A DNA stretch of 64,000 bases from Asaia krungthepensis NRIC 0535. GTDB lineage: Bacteria; Pseudomonadota; Alphaproteobacteria; Acetobacterales; Acetobacteraceae. Below are positions 17,023 through 25,653 of this stretch, in pieces. How positions within the stretch are numbered: the stretch's first letter is position 1; each line of letters starts with the position of its first letter. Position numbers and translations under genes: made by a program. The DNA lies in contig NZ_BAPV01000004.1 in NCBI RefSeq assembly GCF_025995175.1, positions 1-64,000 on the forward strand, in the 5' to 3' direction. Below the pieces are notes generated by a model. It was not told the origin of the DNA and ran no database searches. It worked only from the letters and a program-made list of their open reading frames with translations.

Positions 17023-18306
17023 TCAGACGCCCTTGACGATCAGGCTGGCATTGGTGCCGCCAAATCCGAAGCTGTTGGAGAGGGCAATGTTGATCTTGCG
17101 CTGCTGGGCCTCATGGGCCACGCGGTCGATCACGCTCTCACGCGCCGGGTTGTCCAGATTGAGCGTCGGGGGCGCTACGTTGTCGCGGATGGCCAGCATC
17201 GAGAACATGGCCTCGACCGAACCCGCCGCACCCAGCAAATGCCCGGTTGCGGATTTCGTTGACGACATGGCCACGCTCTTGGCATCCGCGCCGAAAAGGC
17301 GCTCGACCGCGTCGAGTTCGAGATCGTCCGCCATGGTCGAGGTGCCATGTGCGTTGACATAGTCGATATCGGCGGGGGTGATCCCTGCCGAGCGCAGAGC
17401 CGCGGTCATGGCACGGAAGGCGCCTTCATGACCTTCGGCAGGCGCCGTGATGTGATGGGCATCGCCCGACAGCCCATAGCCGATGATCTCGCCGTAGATC
17501 TTCGCGCCACGGGCCTTGGCATGCTCGTATTCCTCGAGCACCACGATGCCCGAGCCTTCGCCCATGACAAAACCGTCGCGGTCACGATCCCAGGGGCGCG
17601 AAGCCTTTTCAGGCGTCTCGTTGAAGCTCGTCGAAAGCGCGCGTGCGGAGGAGAACCCGGCTATACCGAGCGGACAGACGGCCGCTTCAGCTCCACCGGC
17701 GATCATCACATCGGCATCACCCAGCATGATGAGACGCGTTGCATCTCCGATGGCGTGCACACCTGTCGCGCAAGCCGTCACGGCCGAATGGTTCGGTCCC
17801 TTGAAGCCATAGCGAATCGAGACATGACCCGAGATCAGGTTGATCAGGGCAGAGGGAATGAAGAACGGCGACAGACGACGCGCCTTGCCGCTCGCCACGG
17901 TGAGCGAGGCGTCGTAGATGGTCTGAAGGCCACCAATGCCCGAGCCGATCATCACGCCGGTTGCGCAACGGTCTTCCTCGGTTTCAGGCTTCCAGCCGGA
18001 ATCCTCGACGGCCTGGATGGCAGCCGCCATGCCAAGATGGATGAAGCGATCCATCTTTTTCTGGTCCTTCGTCGGGACCCAGTCAGACAGCGTCAACCCG
18101 CCCTCAGCCGTCGGCCCCTCTGGCACCTCACCCGCCACATGGGCAGGGAGATCGCTGGGGTCGAAGCAGGTGATGCGGCCAATGCCGGTCTGTCCGGCAA
18201 TAAGACGCTGCCAGGTCTGTTCAACGCCCACCGCCAGTGGCGTGACAAGCCCCATACCGGTGACGACGACGCGTCTTTCTTTCATTGCCGATAGGTTTGC
18301 CATCAT
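17023..18306 (-). CDS. fabF: 3-oxoacyl-ACP synthase II
   Basis: 427 aa from the first ATG at 18306; an ATG seven codons later (18285) gives 420 aa and begins directly with KERRVVVTGMG, closer to the family. Condensing enzyme of fatty-acid elongation. The Cys-His-His triad is visible: Cys in TACATGVHAIGD (Cys172 counted from the second start), His in NAHGTSTMADD, His in KSATGHLLGAAG. Neighbours acpP upstream and mltG downstream are the usual partners. Confidence 0.95.
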   Translation of the reverse strand: MMANLSAMKERRVVVTGMGLVTPLAVGVEQTWQRLIAGQTGIGRITCFDPSDLPAHVAGEVPEGPTAEGGLTLSDWVPTKDQKKMDRFIHLGMAAAIQAVEDSGWKPETEEDRCATGVMIGSGIGGLQTIYDASLTVASGKARRLSPFFIPSALINLISGHVSIRYGFKGPNHSAVTACATGVHAIGDATRLIMLGDADVMIAGGAEAAVCPLGIAGFSSARALSTSFNETPEKASRPWDRDRDGFVMGEGSGIVVLEEYEHAKARGAKIYGEIIGYGLSGDAHHITAPAEGHEGAFRAMTAALRSAGITPADIDYVNAHGTSTMADDLELDAVERLFGADAKSVAMSSTKSATGHLLGAAGSVEAMFSMLAIRDNVAPPTLNLDNPARESVIDRVAHEAQQRKINIALSNSFGFGGTNASLIVKGV

Positions 18307-18453
18307 GGGCGGACGAAGCTCCAGTCATAAAGGCCGTCTCCCGGCGGCTGCCAAAGGGAGAGGCTGTCAATCTCGTCGTATGTCCCGGCTCCGCTGAAAG
18401 GGGGAGCCGGAGAAAGATCATTGCATCGGGCCGGAATGCCCGATGCAGCCGGA

Positions 18454-18693
18454 TCAGGCGGCCTTCTGCTTTTCGATGTAGTCGATGGCGTCCTTGACGG
18501 TCGCGATCTTCTCGGCTGCATCTTCGGGGATTTCAACGCTGAAGGCTTCTTCGAACGCCATGACCAGCTCAACCGTGTCGAGGCTGTCAGCGCCGAGGTC
18601 GTCGATGAAGGAAGCGTCAGGGGTTACCTTGCTCTCTTCAACGCCGAGATGCTCAACAACGATTTTCTTAACCTTATCGGCGATTTCGCTCAT
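18454..18693 (-). CDS. acpP: Acyl carrier protein
   Basis: 79 aa, acidic, canonical housekeeping [19 protein letters not shown] carries the phosphopantetheine Ser near residue 37. It lies between fabG and fabF. The 241 bases upstream, back to fabG, hold no gene, so it may have its own promoter. Compare the divergent second ACP next to spt. Confidence 0.97.
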   Translation of the reverse strand: MSEIADKVKKIVVEHLGVEESKVTPDASFIDDLGADSLDTVELVMAFEEAFSVEIPEDAAEKIATVKDAIDYIEKQKAA

Positions 18694-18896
18694 CTGTTCT
18701 GGCTTCCTGTGTGCCCGGCAATTCGGGCGGTTCGAAACTGTTTACCATCCGTCTGGTTGCCCAGTCGGTCCCCGTCTTTACTCCAAAGGCGGCACTCACG
18801 GCCAGTGCTCTGAATCGCGGACCGAAGATCGGGCCCCGGCGGGCCATGTTGCCCACGCTTCGGACGAAGCAGCGGGCGCTTAGCATGGTTTACCCT

Positions 18897-18920
18897 CGCA
18901 CGCCAAGCTTTGCGTGCGGG
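18897..18920 (-). other. Hairpin between fabG and acpP
   Basis: An inverted repeat CGCACGC...GCGTGCG, with an AAGCTT-containing loop, lies about 15 bases after the fabG stop. No T-tract follows on the minus strand, so it is not a classic terminator. It could dampen readthrough or protect the fabDG mRNA end, leaving acpP to be expressed more strongly. Confidence 0.35.
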
Positions 18921-18934
18921 AGGGGCCAATGCCC

Positions 18935-19675
18935 TTATGGCATCGCCATGCCACCATTGACGTTCATCGTCATGCCCGTCACCCAGCCAGCCTCTTCAGA
19001 GGCCAGATAGACTACTGCGGCGGCGATATCCTCGGGCTTGCCCATGCGGCCAAGTGGTATGGACCCGAGCAGCTTCTCGCGCTGGGCATCAGGCAGCACG
19101 GCCGTCATGGCTGTCTCAACAAAGCCGGGGGCAATGACATTGACCGTGACCCCACGTGAGCCAGTCTCCTGAGCGAGCGACTTGGTCATCCCGATCATGC
19201 CAGCCTTGGCTGCGGAATAATTCGCCTGCCCACCATTGCCGGTCACGCCCACGATGGAAGCGATATTGATGATGCGACCGGCGCGGCGGCGCAGCATCCC
19301 CTTGAGCGCGGCACGACACAGACGAAACGGGGATTCCAGATCGACCGTCAGCACCTGCGACCAGTCTTCATCCTTCATGCGGATAATCAGACCGTCGCGC
19401 GTGAGACCGGCATTATTGACCAGGATGTCCAGCGGCTTGCCCAGAAGCGTCTCCGCCTTGCCCACCAGAGCGTCGGCCTCTTCGCCGTGCGAGAGATTGG
19501 CAGCACAGACATGCACCCGTTCACCGAGAGTAGCCGCAACCTCGGCAAGAGCCGCTTCACGCGTCCCTGACAGGACCAGTTCGGCGCCCTGCGCGTGCAG
19601 CGCGCGGGCGATGGCCGCGCCCAGACCGCCGGAAGCTCCGGTGACGAGTGCGGTTTTGCCTTCAAGACTGAACAT
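18935..19675 (-). CDS. fabG: 3-oxoacyl-ACP reductase
   Basis: 246 aa from the ATG at 19675, preceded by a GGAGAAG site; a longer frame upstream is not supported. Short-chain dehydrogenase: TGASGGLG (12-19) for NADPH, NNAG, and the Ser-Tyr-Lys catalytic set with YSAAKAGM. It reduces 3-oxoacyl-ACP in fatty-acid synthesis. It lies 19 bases after fabD. The same fold reduces 3-ketosphinganine elsewhere, but the fab context settles the role here. Confidence 0.94.
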   Translation of the reverse strand: MFSLEGKTALVTGASGGLGAAIARALHAQGAELVLSGTREAALAEVAATLGERVHVCAANLSHGEEADALVGKAETLLGKPLDILVNNAGLTRDGLIIRMKDEDWSQVLTVDLESPFRLCRAALKGMLRRRAGRIINIASIVGVTGNGGQANYSAAKAGMIGMTKSLAQETGSRGVTVNVIAPGFVETAMTAVLPDAQREKLLGSIPLGRMGKPEDIAAAVVYLASEEAGWVTGMTMNVNGGMAMP

Positions 19676-19694
19676 CGTTTTCTTCTCCACGCTT

Positions 19695-20666
19695 TCAGAG
19701 GTCACGCAGCAGCGCCTCGATTTCCTCAGGGGTTCCCGCATTGCGCGCCGTCATATCGGGGGCGATACGCTTCACCAGACCCGTCAGCACCTTCCCGGCA
19801 CCAAGTTCGACCTGAGAGGTCACGCCCATGGCCGCCATGGCCAGCACACTCTCGCGCCAGCGCACCGAGCCCGTCACCTGCTGAACCAGCAATTCCGGGA
19901 TGCGCGTGGCATCGGTATTCTTGGCCGCCGTGACGTTGGTGATGACCGGAATAAGGGGCGTCGCAATCTCGGCGCGTTCCAGCGCCTCTGCCATGCGCTC
20001 GGCGGCCGAACCCATAAGCGAGGAATGGAATGGGGCGGAGACAGGGAGCATCACGGCGCGCTTCACACCCTTGGCCTTGGCCAGCGCGATCGCGCGCTCC
20101 ACAGCGGAAAGACGGCCCGAGACCACGATCTGACCGCCGCCATTATCATTGGCAAGCTCGATCGTCTCATGACGATCCGCTTCCCCTTCAACGCTCAAGC
20201 GGGCGGCTTCGGCACAGATTTCATGGGCAAGTTCGGCCTCGACGCCAAGCAGCGCCGCCATAGCACCCTCACCTGCCGGAACCGCCTCCTGCATGGCCAG
20301 TCCGCGCAGGCGCAGCAATCTGGCGGTCTGGGCAATACCCAGTGCGCCTGCCGCTGCAAGAGCCGAGTATTCACCCAGAGAATGCCCTGCCACGACCGTG
20401 GCCTTGTCCGGCAAACGGAACCCGCCCTCGCTTTCGAGCACGCGTACCGTCGCCAGCGAAACAGCCATCAGCGCGGGCTGCGTGTTTTCCGTGCGCGTCA
20501 GTTCGGACGCATCGCCCGTGAAAATCAGCTTGGACAGATGCTCATCGAGTGCATCGTCGACTTCCTGAAAAACTTCTCTCGCAGCGGGAAAAGCCTCATA
20601 GAGGCCCTGACCCATTCCGATGGACTGGCTGCCCTGTCCCGGAAAAACGAATGCATGCACTGACAT
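19695..20666 (-). CDS. fabD: Malonyl-CoA:ACP transacylase
   Basis: 323 aa from the ATG at 20666. Motifs: FPGQGSQSIGMG (8-19), active-site GHSLGEYSA with Ser96, QQVTGSVRW and VELGAGKVLTGL at the C-terminus. It loads malonyl groups onto AcpP. First gene of the fabD-fabG-acpP-fabF-mltG series. Confidence 0.95.
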   Translation of the reverse strand: MSVHAFVFPGQGSQSIGMGQGLYEAFPAAREVFQEVDDALDEHLSKLIFTGDASELTRTENTQPALMAVSLATVRVLESEGGFRLPDKATVVAGHSLGEYSALAAAGALGIAQTARLLRLRGLAMQEAVPAGEGAMAALLGVEAELAHEICAEAARLSVEGEADRHETIELANDNGGGQIVVSGRLSAVERAIALAKAKGVKRAVMLPVSAPFHSSLMGSAAERMAEALERAEIATPLIPVITNVTAAKNTDATRIPELLVQQVTGSVRWRESVLAMAAMGVTSQVELGAGKVLTGLVKRIAPDMTARNAGTPEEIEALLRDL

Positions 20667-20741
20667 GACCTCAACTCTCACTTTCGCCTGGGGCTTTCGT
20701 GCCCCGGGTGATGGAGGAGGCAGCCTGTTCCTGTCAAATCG

Positions 20742-21608
20742 TTACTTTCTTCCCAACGCGCCATGCAGGGAAAATGGCAGGTTCATCATGAGACGCGTGA
20801 AGGGCTTACTGGCAACGAACTGCGCCTGGCGCGAGAAATCCTGCGGCCGCAGCACATAATGGTAGGGAACGAGCCCCTGGTTATCGACCAGCAGACGCGT
20901 CACACCATTCTCCTGAACTTCAAGACGGCTCCGGGGCGCAATATCGAGGCCGAGCCTGTGTGTGTCAGGCAGGAGCAGGGCAATCAGGAATCCGCCCTCA
21001 TCCTCAATACAGGCGTCAAGTCGTGATAGCCATCGCCGGGCCTGTTCCCCTGTGAACCTCGATGGGTCTTCCGGGACAATCGTGAAGAAAAATCCGACTT
21101 CAAGACTTTCCTCCGGCTTGAGCCTTGCATAGAGCAAGGGGTCTTCATTCCATGAAATCTTGTCATGGGGCAGAACGATCTCGTCTCCGGGTCCCGGGAT
21201 GAGATGTACGGTCTCGCTGCCGCGCTTCATCATCAACCCGGAGGCGATGCCAGGCCGGTTGCCGGGCTCTAACCGCGCCTCCATGTGCAGGCTCAGCCCT
21301 TCACGATCTGCCTGGGGGAATGAGTCGAAACGGCGAAAGACGCGCTCGATACGCCGGTAACGACGCGACAATGGCACCAGAGCCTGACCGGCAACATCGA
21401 TGTTTTCCTCGTGCGCGCAAGACATCGGCGCCGTGTCGGCTCCTCTGGAAGGCGCGATCAGAGCCCCGCCCCATGCCAGACCAATCGCGACAAATATCCC
21501 GGCGCGGTACCCGTGACGCAGGAGAGACCGCCCGAAGCCTTTGCGATGGCCGGATACGAGCGTGGCGGGACGGATATCCGATTGTCGATGAAATGCTGGC
21601 ATGGTCAT
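20742..21608 (-). CDS. Membrane-anchored or exported protein of unknown function
   Basis: 288 aa. Arg-rich N-terminus (RSLLRHGYRAG) then one hydrophobic segment at about 33-53 ending near APSRGADTAP, so the remaining 230 residues should be periplasmic. Two cysteines (CAHEEN near 64 and DACIEDE near 204) could form a disulphide. The middle is rich in beta-type sequence with no recognised motif. The start overlaps the methyltransferase stop by four bases (ATGA), so the two are coupled. No family recognised. Confidence 0.6.
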   Translation of the reverse strand: MTMPAFHRQSDIRPATLVSGHRKGFGRSLLRHGYRAGIFVAIGLAWGGALIAPSRGADTAPMSCAHEENIDVAGQALVPLSRRYRRIERVFRRFDSFPQADREGLSLHMEARLEPGNRPGIASGLMMKRGSETVHLIPGPGDEIVLPHDKISWNEDPLLYARLKPEESLEVGFFFTIVPEDPSRFTGEQARRWLSRLDACIEDEGGFLIALLLPDTHRLGLDIAPRSRLEVQENGVTRLLVDNQGLVPYHYVLRPQDFSRQAQFVASKPFTRLMMNLPFSLHGALGRK

Positions 21609-22501
21609 CGTCCCTCGACTTTCTGCAATACGACGAAAACCTGCGGCACCCTTGTCGGGTCGTCAAGAAACTCGATCAGGCGGAAGTGGTCTCCCCATTT
21701 CTGGGTGAAGTAGGCGCGCGGAATAAGGGCCTCGCCATAATGCGCTCCGGGATGAGGGCGCTTCACCGGCGCCGCATGCAAGAAGCGCCCTGCATCGTAG
21801 CGGGCATAAGCCCGCGCCTCATCGGTGAAACTGTCGGCACAGACCTCATGCCACGCGTGCTCGAGCCTGATGCCCGAGGCCCGCCTGAGGCGCTGCTCGG
21901 CACAGAAATCGATGAAGCGCCGGCTCTGGGTCGTGACGACCACCATTCCGCCCGGTGCAAGCAGACGGTAGAACTCACTCATCCACAGCCCGGCGAGATA
22001 CTCGTCGAGATGAGAAAACACCGAAAACGCGACGATCAGGTTGAAGTACCCGTCACGGACAGGTGTGGGGGGCGTCGTGCCACCGGCCAGGAAACTGACC
22101 GCCGGGTTGCACCGTCGCGCCTCCATCAGGAAACGCGATGTCGAATCGATTCCGAAAAGATTTTCAGGCCGGATATCCTTCATGAAAAGACGAAGGATAC
22201 GTCCCCAGCCGCAGCCGAAATCCAGCACACGCGTTTCAGCGCGCAGAGGCGCACCGGCATAGCCGCAATAGGCCTTGGTCTCGCGAAAAAACATGTAGGC
22301 CTCATGCAGCGAGACCTCATCAGCATGACCATGGATTTCACGCTGTACATCAGGGGCCGGAAATCCCGGCATGCGAACCCGATCGATCTCTGGCATCTTG
22401 AGCGAGGCAACGAGGATTTTGAGCCAGTCCTCATCGCCGCAATGCCGGAACCTCATATGAAGGTCTGAGGCATCCATAGGAGCAGACATAGAGCGCCTCA
22501 T
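21605..22501 (-). CDS. Class I SAM-dependent methyltransferase
   Basis: 298 aa from the ATG at 22501; an ATG four codons in (22489) has a GAGG site at better spacing. The SAM-binding motif is ETRVLDFGCGWGRILRLF (about 89-106), followed by LFGIDSTSRF and LIVAFSVFSHLDE, then LAPGGMVVVTTQ. The acceptor is not evident. It is coupled to the exported protein downstream, which suggests a joint envelope function. Its promoter region is an AT-rich island with a long inverted repeat. Confidence 0.75.
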   Translation of the reverse strand: MRRSMSAPMDASDLHMRFRHCGDEDWLKILVASLKMPEIDRVRMPGFPAPDVQREIHGHADEVSLHEAYMFFRETKAYCGYAGAPLRAETRVLDFGCGWGRILRLFMKDIRPENLFGIDSTSRFLMEARRCNPAVSFLAGGTTPPTPVRDGYFNLIVAFSVFSHLDEYLAGLWMSEFYRLLAPGGMVVVTTQSRRFIDFCAEQRLRRASGIRLEHAWHEVCADSFTDEARAYARYDAGRFLHAAPVKRPHPGAHYGEALIPRAYFTQKWGDHFRLIEFLDDPTRVPQVFVVLQKVEGR

Positions 22502-22530
22502 TCACTGGGATGACGCCCTCTATAATAGAT

Positions 22531-22622
22531 AAAGGAAAATTCGCAAATTGTACTGCATTACCGATATCGAATACTGATCGGGATCCTAGCTGTTTACTAT
22601 TTGCGAATATCAATATTCCTTT
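22531..22622. repeat. AT-rich interrupted inverted repeat
   Basis: ATTCGCAAAT (22539-22548) is matched exactly by ATTTGCGAAT (22599-22608). Outside these, AAAGGAA (22531-22537) is matched by TTCCTTT (22616-22622). The block is much richer in A/T than its surroundings and fills the gap between the binding-fold gene and the methyltransferase gene. Operator pair or cruciform-forming element; regulator unknown. Confidence 0.5.
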
Positions 22623-22651
22623 TCTTTATATTCCCAGGAAGCTCCGCCTCA

Positions 22652-23371
22652 TCACCGGGCAACAAGACGCCCGCGCTGCCAGGCCTCTGCCGCCTCTTCG
22701 GGATCCATGCCGTCAACCTGTATCGCATGATCCATGGCGCTCATCACCTTGTTGCCCAGGGTCATTTCCGACAACTCGTCGAGCATGTCCTGATCGGCGC
22801 ATGCGGCCACGGATTCCCGAACGAGCATGCATCCTTCCATCTCACCGGGCAGGTTGGGATCGTCGATCGTCCGGAAAGCCTCGTCATTGAACAGGGCATG
22901 AGGCTGTGCCAGAAAAACCAGTGCCTTGCGGCCCGCGTCCCGCGCGGCATGCACTGCCGCGTAGAGTGCTTCCTCATCGCAGATTTCCACGGTGACACCG
23001 GCAAGAGCATCAGTCTGGCCTATGAGCACTTCCATCTGCTTCTGATCGCTACGCGATGTGATCGCGACGTCGATCTCCCCGGCGGAAAGCCCGGACAGGG
23101 AAGAGACCGTCTCGAAGCTCGCCCAGCAATAGAACGGGCGGTAAAGCGTGCCCAGAACACGCATGCCATACTGCACCAGATGCGCATCACGTGGCAGCCA
23201 GGCGGAGACGAGCAGGTCGATTGCGCCTTCCTCCAGCATACCGGGCAGTTCTGACTCGTCGCTATCCACGAAATCCACCTCGACCTCATGAGCGTCGAGC
23301 ACTCGCGCGACCGCGCTTGCACATCCGGCATGAAGTGCCGTGCCGAGATAGCCCAGAGAGATCGTGGTCAT
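22652..23371 (-). CDS. OpuAC-type (glycine betaine) substrate-binding-fold protein without signal peptide
   Basis: 239 aa. The sequence follows the OpuAC/ProX periplasmic-binding family: ISLGYLGTALHAGCASAVARVL at the N-terminus, VDFVDSDESELPGMLEEGAIDLLVSAWLP, and a C-terminal LSEMTLGNKVMSAMDHAI...DPEEAAEAWQ. It begins directly with the first beta strand: no signal peptide or lipobox. No permease or ATPase gene is nearby. It is therefore likely a cytoplasmic binding protein, or a gene whose export sequence is missing. Ligand unknown. Confidence 0.65.
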   Translation of the reverse strand: MTTISLGYLGTALHAGCASAVARVLDAHEVEVDFVDSDESELPGMLEEGAIDLLVSAWLPRDAHLVQYGMRVLGTLYRPFYCWASFETVSSLSGLSAGEIDVAITSRSDQKQMEVLIGQTDALAGVTVEICDEEALYAAVHAARDAGRKALVFLAQPHALFNDEAFRTIDDPNLPGEMEGCMLVRESVAACADQDMLDELSEMTLGNKVMSAMDHAIQVDGMDPEEAAEAWQRGRLVAR

Positions 23372-23458
23372 GAGAGATCTTTCAGGCCATGCAACACGGC
23401 CGGTCAGGAGTTGACTTGGATTGCCTGTGTTCGATCACTTCAGACAGTGAATAGCAAG

Positions 23459-23481
23459 AGCCCCGCGACAGTTTCGGGGCT
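23459..23481 (-). terminator. Hairpin downstream of the HWE kinase gene
   Basis: AGCCCCG...CGGGGCT with a nine-base loop lies about 90 bases after the kinase stop on the minus strand. No clear T-tract follows, so it is a weak terminator candidate. The rest of 23372-23570 shows no gene. Confidence 0.35.
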
Positions 23482-23570
23482 GGGGTCAATTTCGGTACCC
23501 CTCACCAAGGTCGGCCAGAATCGCCCGCTCGACACGAGGCAGGGAGTTGGGTTGGGCGACTCGTCGAAGA

Positions 23571-25481
23571 TCAGTTCTCCTGCGCCTGACGAAGCGGAAT
23601 GCTGAATCGCGCGTCACAGCCAGTCTCCGGATACAGCAACTCGGCGGAGCCCTGATGACCGAACCCCGCCCTGAGCAATCGAGACCCGAACCCCGAGGAC
23701 TCAGGAGATTTCACAGGCGGTCCGCCCGTCTCGAGCCAGTGAAGCCGCAATATATCGCGCCCTTCGACCTTCTCGATAAACCAGGTGAGGCTCACCTTCC
23801 CCGTCTCCACGCTCAAGGCCCCGTATTTCACGGCATTCGTCCCGAGTTCATGGAGCATCAGCCCAAGCGTCGTCGCTGTATTGGGTCCGACCGATACCGC
23901 TACACCCTCGAAATAGAGACGCTCCACGGGTCCTACGCGGGCCAGAACCTCCCGCGCGAGAGCCGCCAGATCGCCTTTCTGCCAGGATTGCCGCATGAGA
24001 AGATCATGAGCCGAACCGAGTGCAACCAGACGCTTTTCAAAAGCCTTGACGGCAGCGCGGTTCTCGACCCCACGCAGACTTTGATTGGCCAGGGCCTGAA
24101 CCAATGCGAGCGTGTTTTTGAGACGATGCGCCAGTTCCTGATGCAGCGTCTGTTGATGGGCGCGTGCTTCCAGCGATGCGGCTGCGGCCTGCGCCCGGTC
24201 CGAAACGGCCCGGATGAAGGCCAGTTCCTGATCGGACCAGTCGCGTGGCTGACATGCCTGAACGAAAAGGCAGTGGGTCATGCGCCCCTGCGCCATGATC
24301 GGCATCAGAAGCTGCGCCCGTATCTGATCACCCTCACCACGCAACGGGGATTCACAGGGAATCCATACATTTTCCCGGGCGTCGCGTACGGCCAGCAGCA
24401 AGCCCTGCTCAAGCACACCGAGGGCGACCTCGTGCCTGGCACAGTCATAGACACCGGCAGCGCTCGGTATCGACAGGCCGCGCCAGTCTTCCATCACCCT
24501 GAAGCGCCGATCATTTCCCGGCTCGAACATGGCCCAACCTGCACGATCGGCCCCAAGGGCGTCACCCAGCGCAAAACACGCTGCGTGATAGGCCTCCTCG
24601 GGTGTATCGACCTTTCGGAGAGCGTCACCCAGAATCACCATGGCTGACAGACGGTTCGTGGCTACACGGTCCCGGGTGATGTCCTCGATCGTTCCAATCA
24701 GGCGCCAGGGCCTTCCACGATCATCTGCCTCTATCTCGGCACGACGGCGCACCCAGATCCTGGTGTTATCGGACAGGCACTCCATGACATAATCGGTTTC
24801 CGGCAGGATGATCTCATCGCTGCTGCCATCCGCGAAATGGATCAGGTCAGTATCGGGAACGGGCATGCACTGGGCGAACACATCCATCGGGCACTGAGTG
24901 CCTGTGGGAACCCCTGTCAGACGCATCAGTTCGGAAGACAGGGTGATAAGGTTGCTACCGAACCTGATCTCGAAAGTGCCTATTCCCGGCAGATCCTCAA
25001 TGGACGGAGCCGCCCCGGCCATGGCGGAACGCAGACGTGCCACATGACCGCGCGGCAATTGCTCGATCCCTGAGAAACGCTGATCTTCTGCCTCTAGGGG
25101 CCGACCCAGAACCCGGACCATCTGACGGATGAGAGCCTCCAGCCCCTCACGAAAGGACTCTGCCTCGATATCGAGCGCAAAGCGCGTCAGGAAACAGAGC
25201 GTGGCTACGCCCTGACCCTCCATCAGCTGGATCGGGTAGGCCGTTCGGAAAACATAGTGCCATGGCGCCTGCGCAAGTTCCGCCAAAGGGGACAGAACCT
25301 CCTGCACGAAGGCTTTGTCCGGCGCGGACATGGCTGGCAGAACATGAGGCAGGTTCCCGAAGGTCACGGCCATCACCGGCCTGCCGCGCTCAGGCAGGGC
25401 AAAATAGGCTGCGGGCGCGCGCGCAATCGCGGCGGCTGCGCTCAGCAGGTCGTACAGATCGCGTTGCCGGTTCATCGGCAT
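23571..25481 (-). CDS. HWE-family sensor histidine kinase with PAS and GAF domains
   Basis: 636 aa from the ATG at 25481 (a GTG 25 codons upstream is possible). Order: N-terminal GAF-like region (about 10-125), PAS (165-270, ending TIEDITRDR), GAF (285-430), then the HWE kinase core: HQELAHRLKNTLALVQALANQ with phospho-acceptor His452, N-box MLHELGTNAVKYGALS (Asn549), and HWLE (581-584), the signature for which the family is named. No transmembrane segment, so cytoplasmic. No response regulator is adjacent. HWE kinases often feed general-stress or light responses, but the input is unknown. Confidence 0.88.
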   Translation of the reverse strand: MPMNRQRDLYDLLSAAAAIARAPAAYFALPERGRPVMAVTFGNLPHVLPAMSAPDKAFVQEVLSPLAELAQAPWHYVFRTAYPIQLMEGQGVATLCFLTRFALDIEAESFREGLEALIRQMVRVLGRPLEAEDQRFSGIEQLPRGHVARLRSAMAGAAPSIEDLPGIGTFEIRFGSNLITLSSELMRLTGVPTGTQCPMDVFAQCMPVPDTDLIHFADGSSDEIILPETDYVMECLSDNTRIWVRRRAEIEADDRGRPWRLIGTIEDITRDRVATNRLSAMVILGDALRKVDTPEEAYHAACFALGDALGADRAGWAMFEPGNDRRFRVMEDWRGLSIPSAAGVYDCARHEVALGVLEQGLLLAVRDARENVWIPCESPLRGEGDQIRAQLLMPIMAQGRMTHCLFVQACQPRDWSDQELAFIRAVSDRAQAAAASLEARAHQQTLHQELAHRLKNTLALVQALANQSLRGVENRAAVKAFEKRLVALGSAHDLLMRQSWQKGDLAALAREVLARVGPVERLYFEGVAVSVGPNTATTLGLMLHELGTNAVKYGALSVETGKVSLTWFIEKVEGRDILRLHWLETGGPPVKSPESSGFGSRLLRAGFGHQGSAELLYPETGCDARFSIPLRQAQEN

Positions 25482-25653
25482 GCGATCAGCTTGATAGTGA
25501 ACGGGTCGGTCGTCTCTTCTGGCGGAGACAGTTCCCTTGCCGTTCGCAGGACACACATCGGGGTCAGATCACCTTTCGGGCTCTGCACACCGCCCATCAC
25601 TGCCGGGAAAAGCAGCGATGTCCGAACGGTTGCTAACGATAATCATCCGATAA

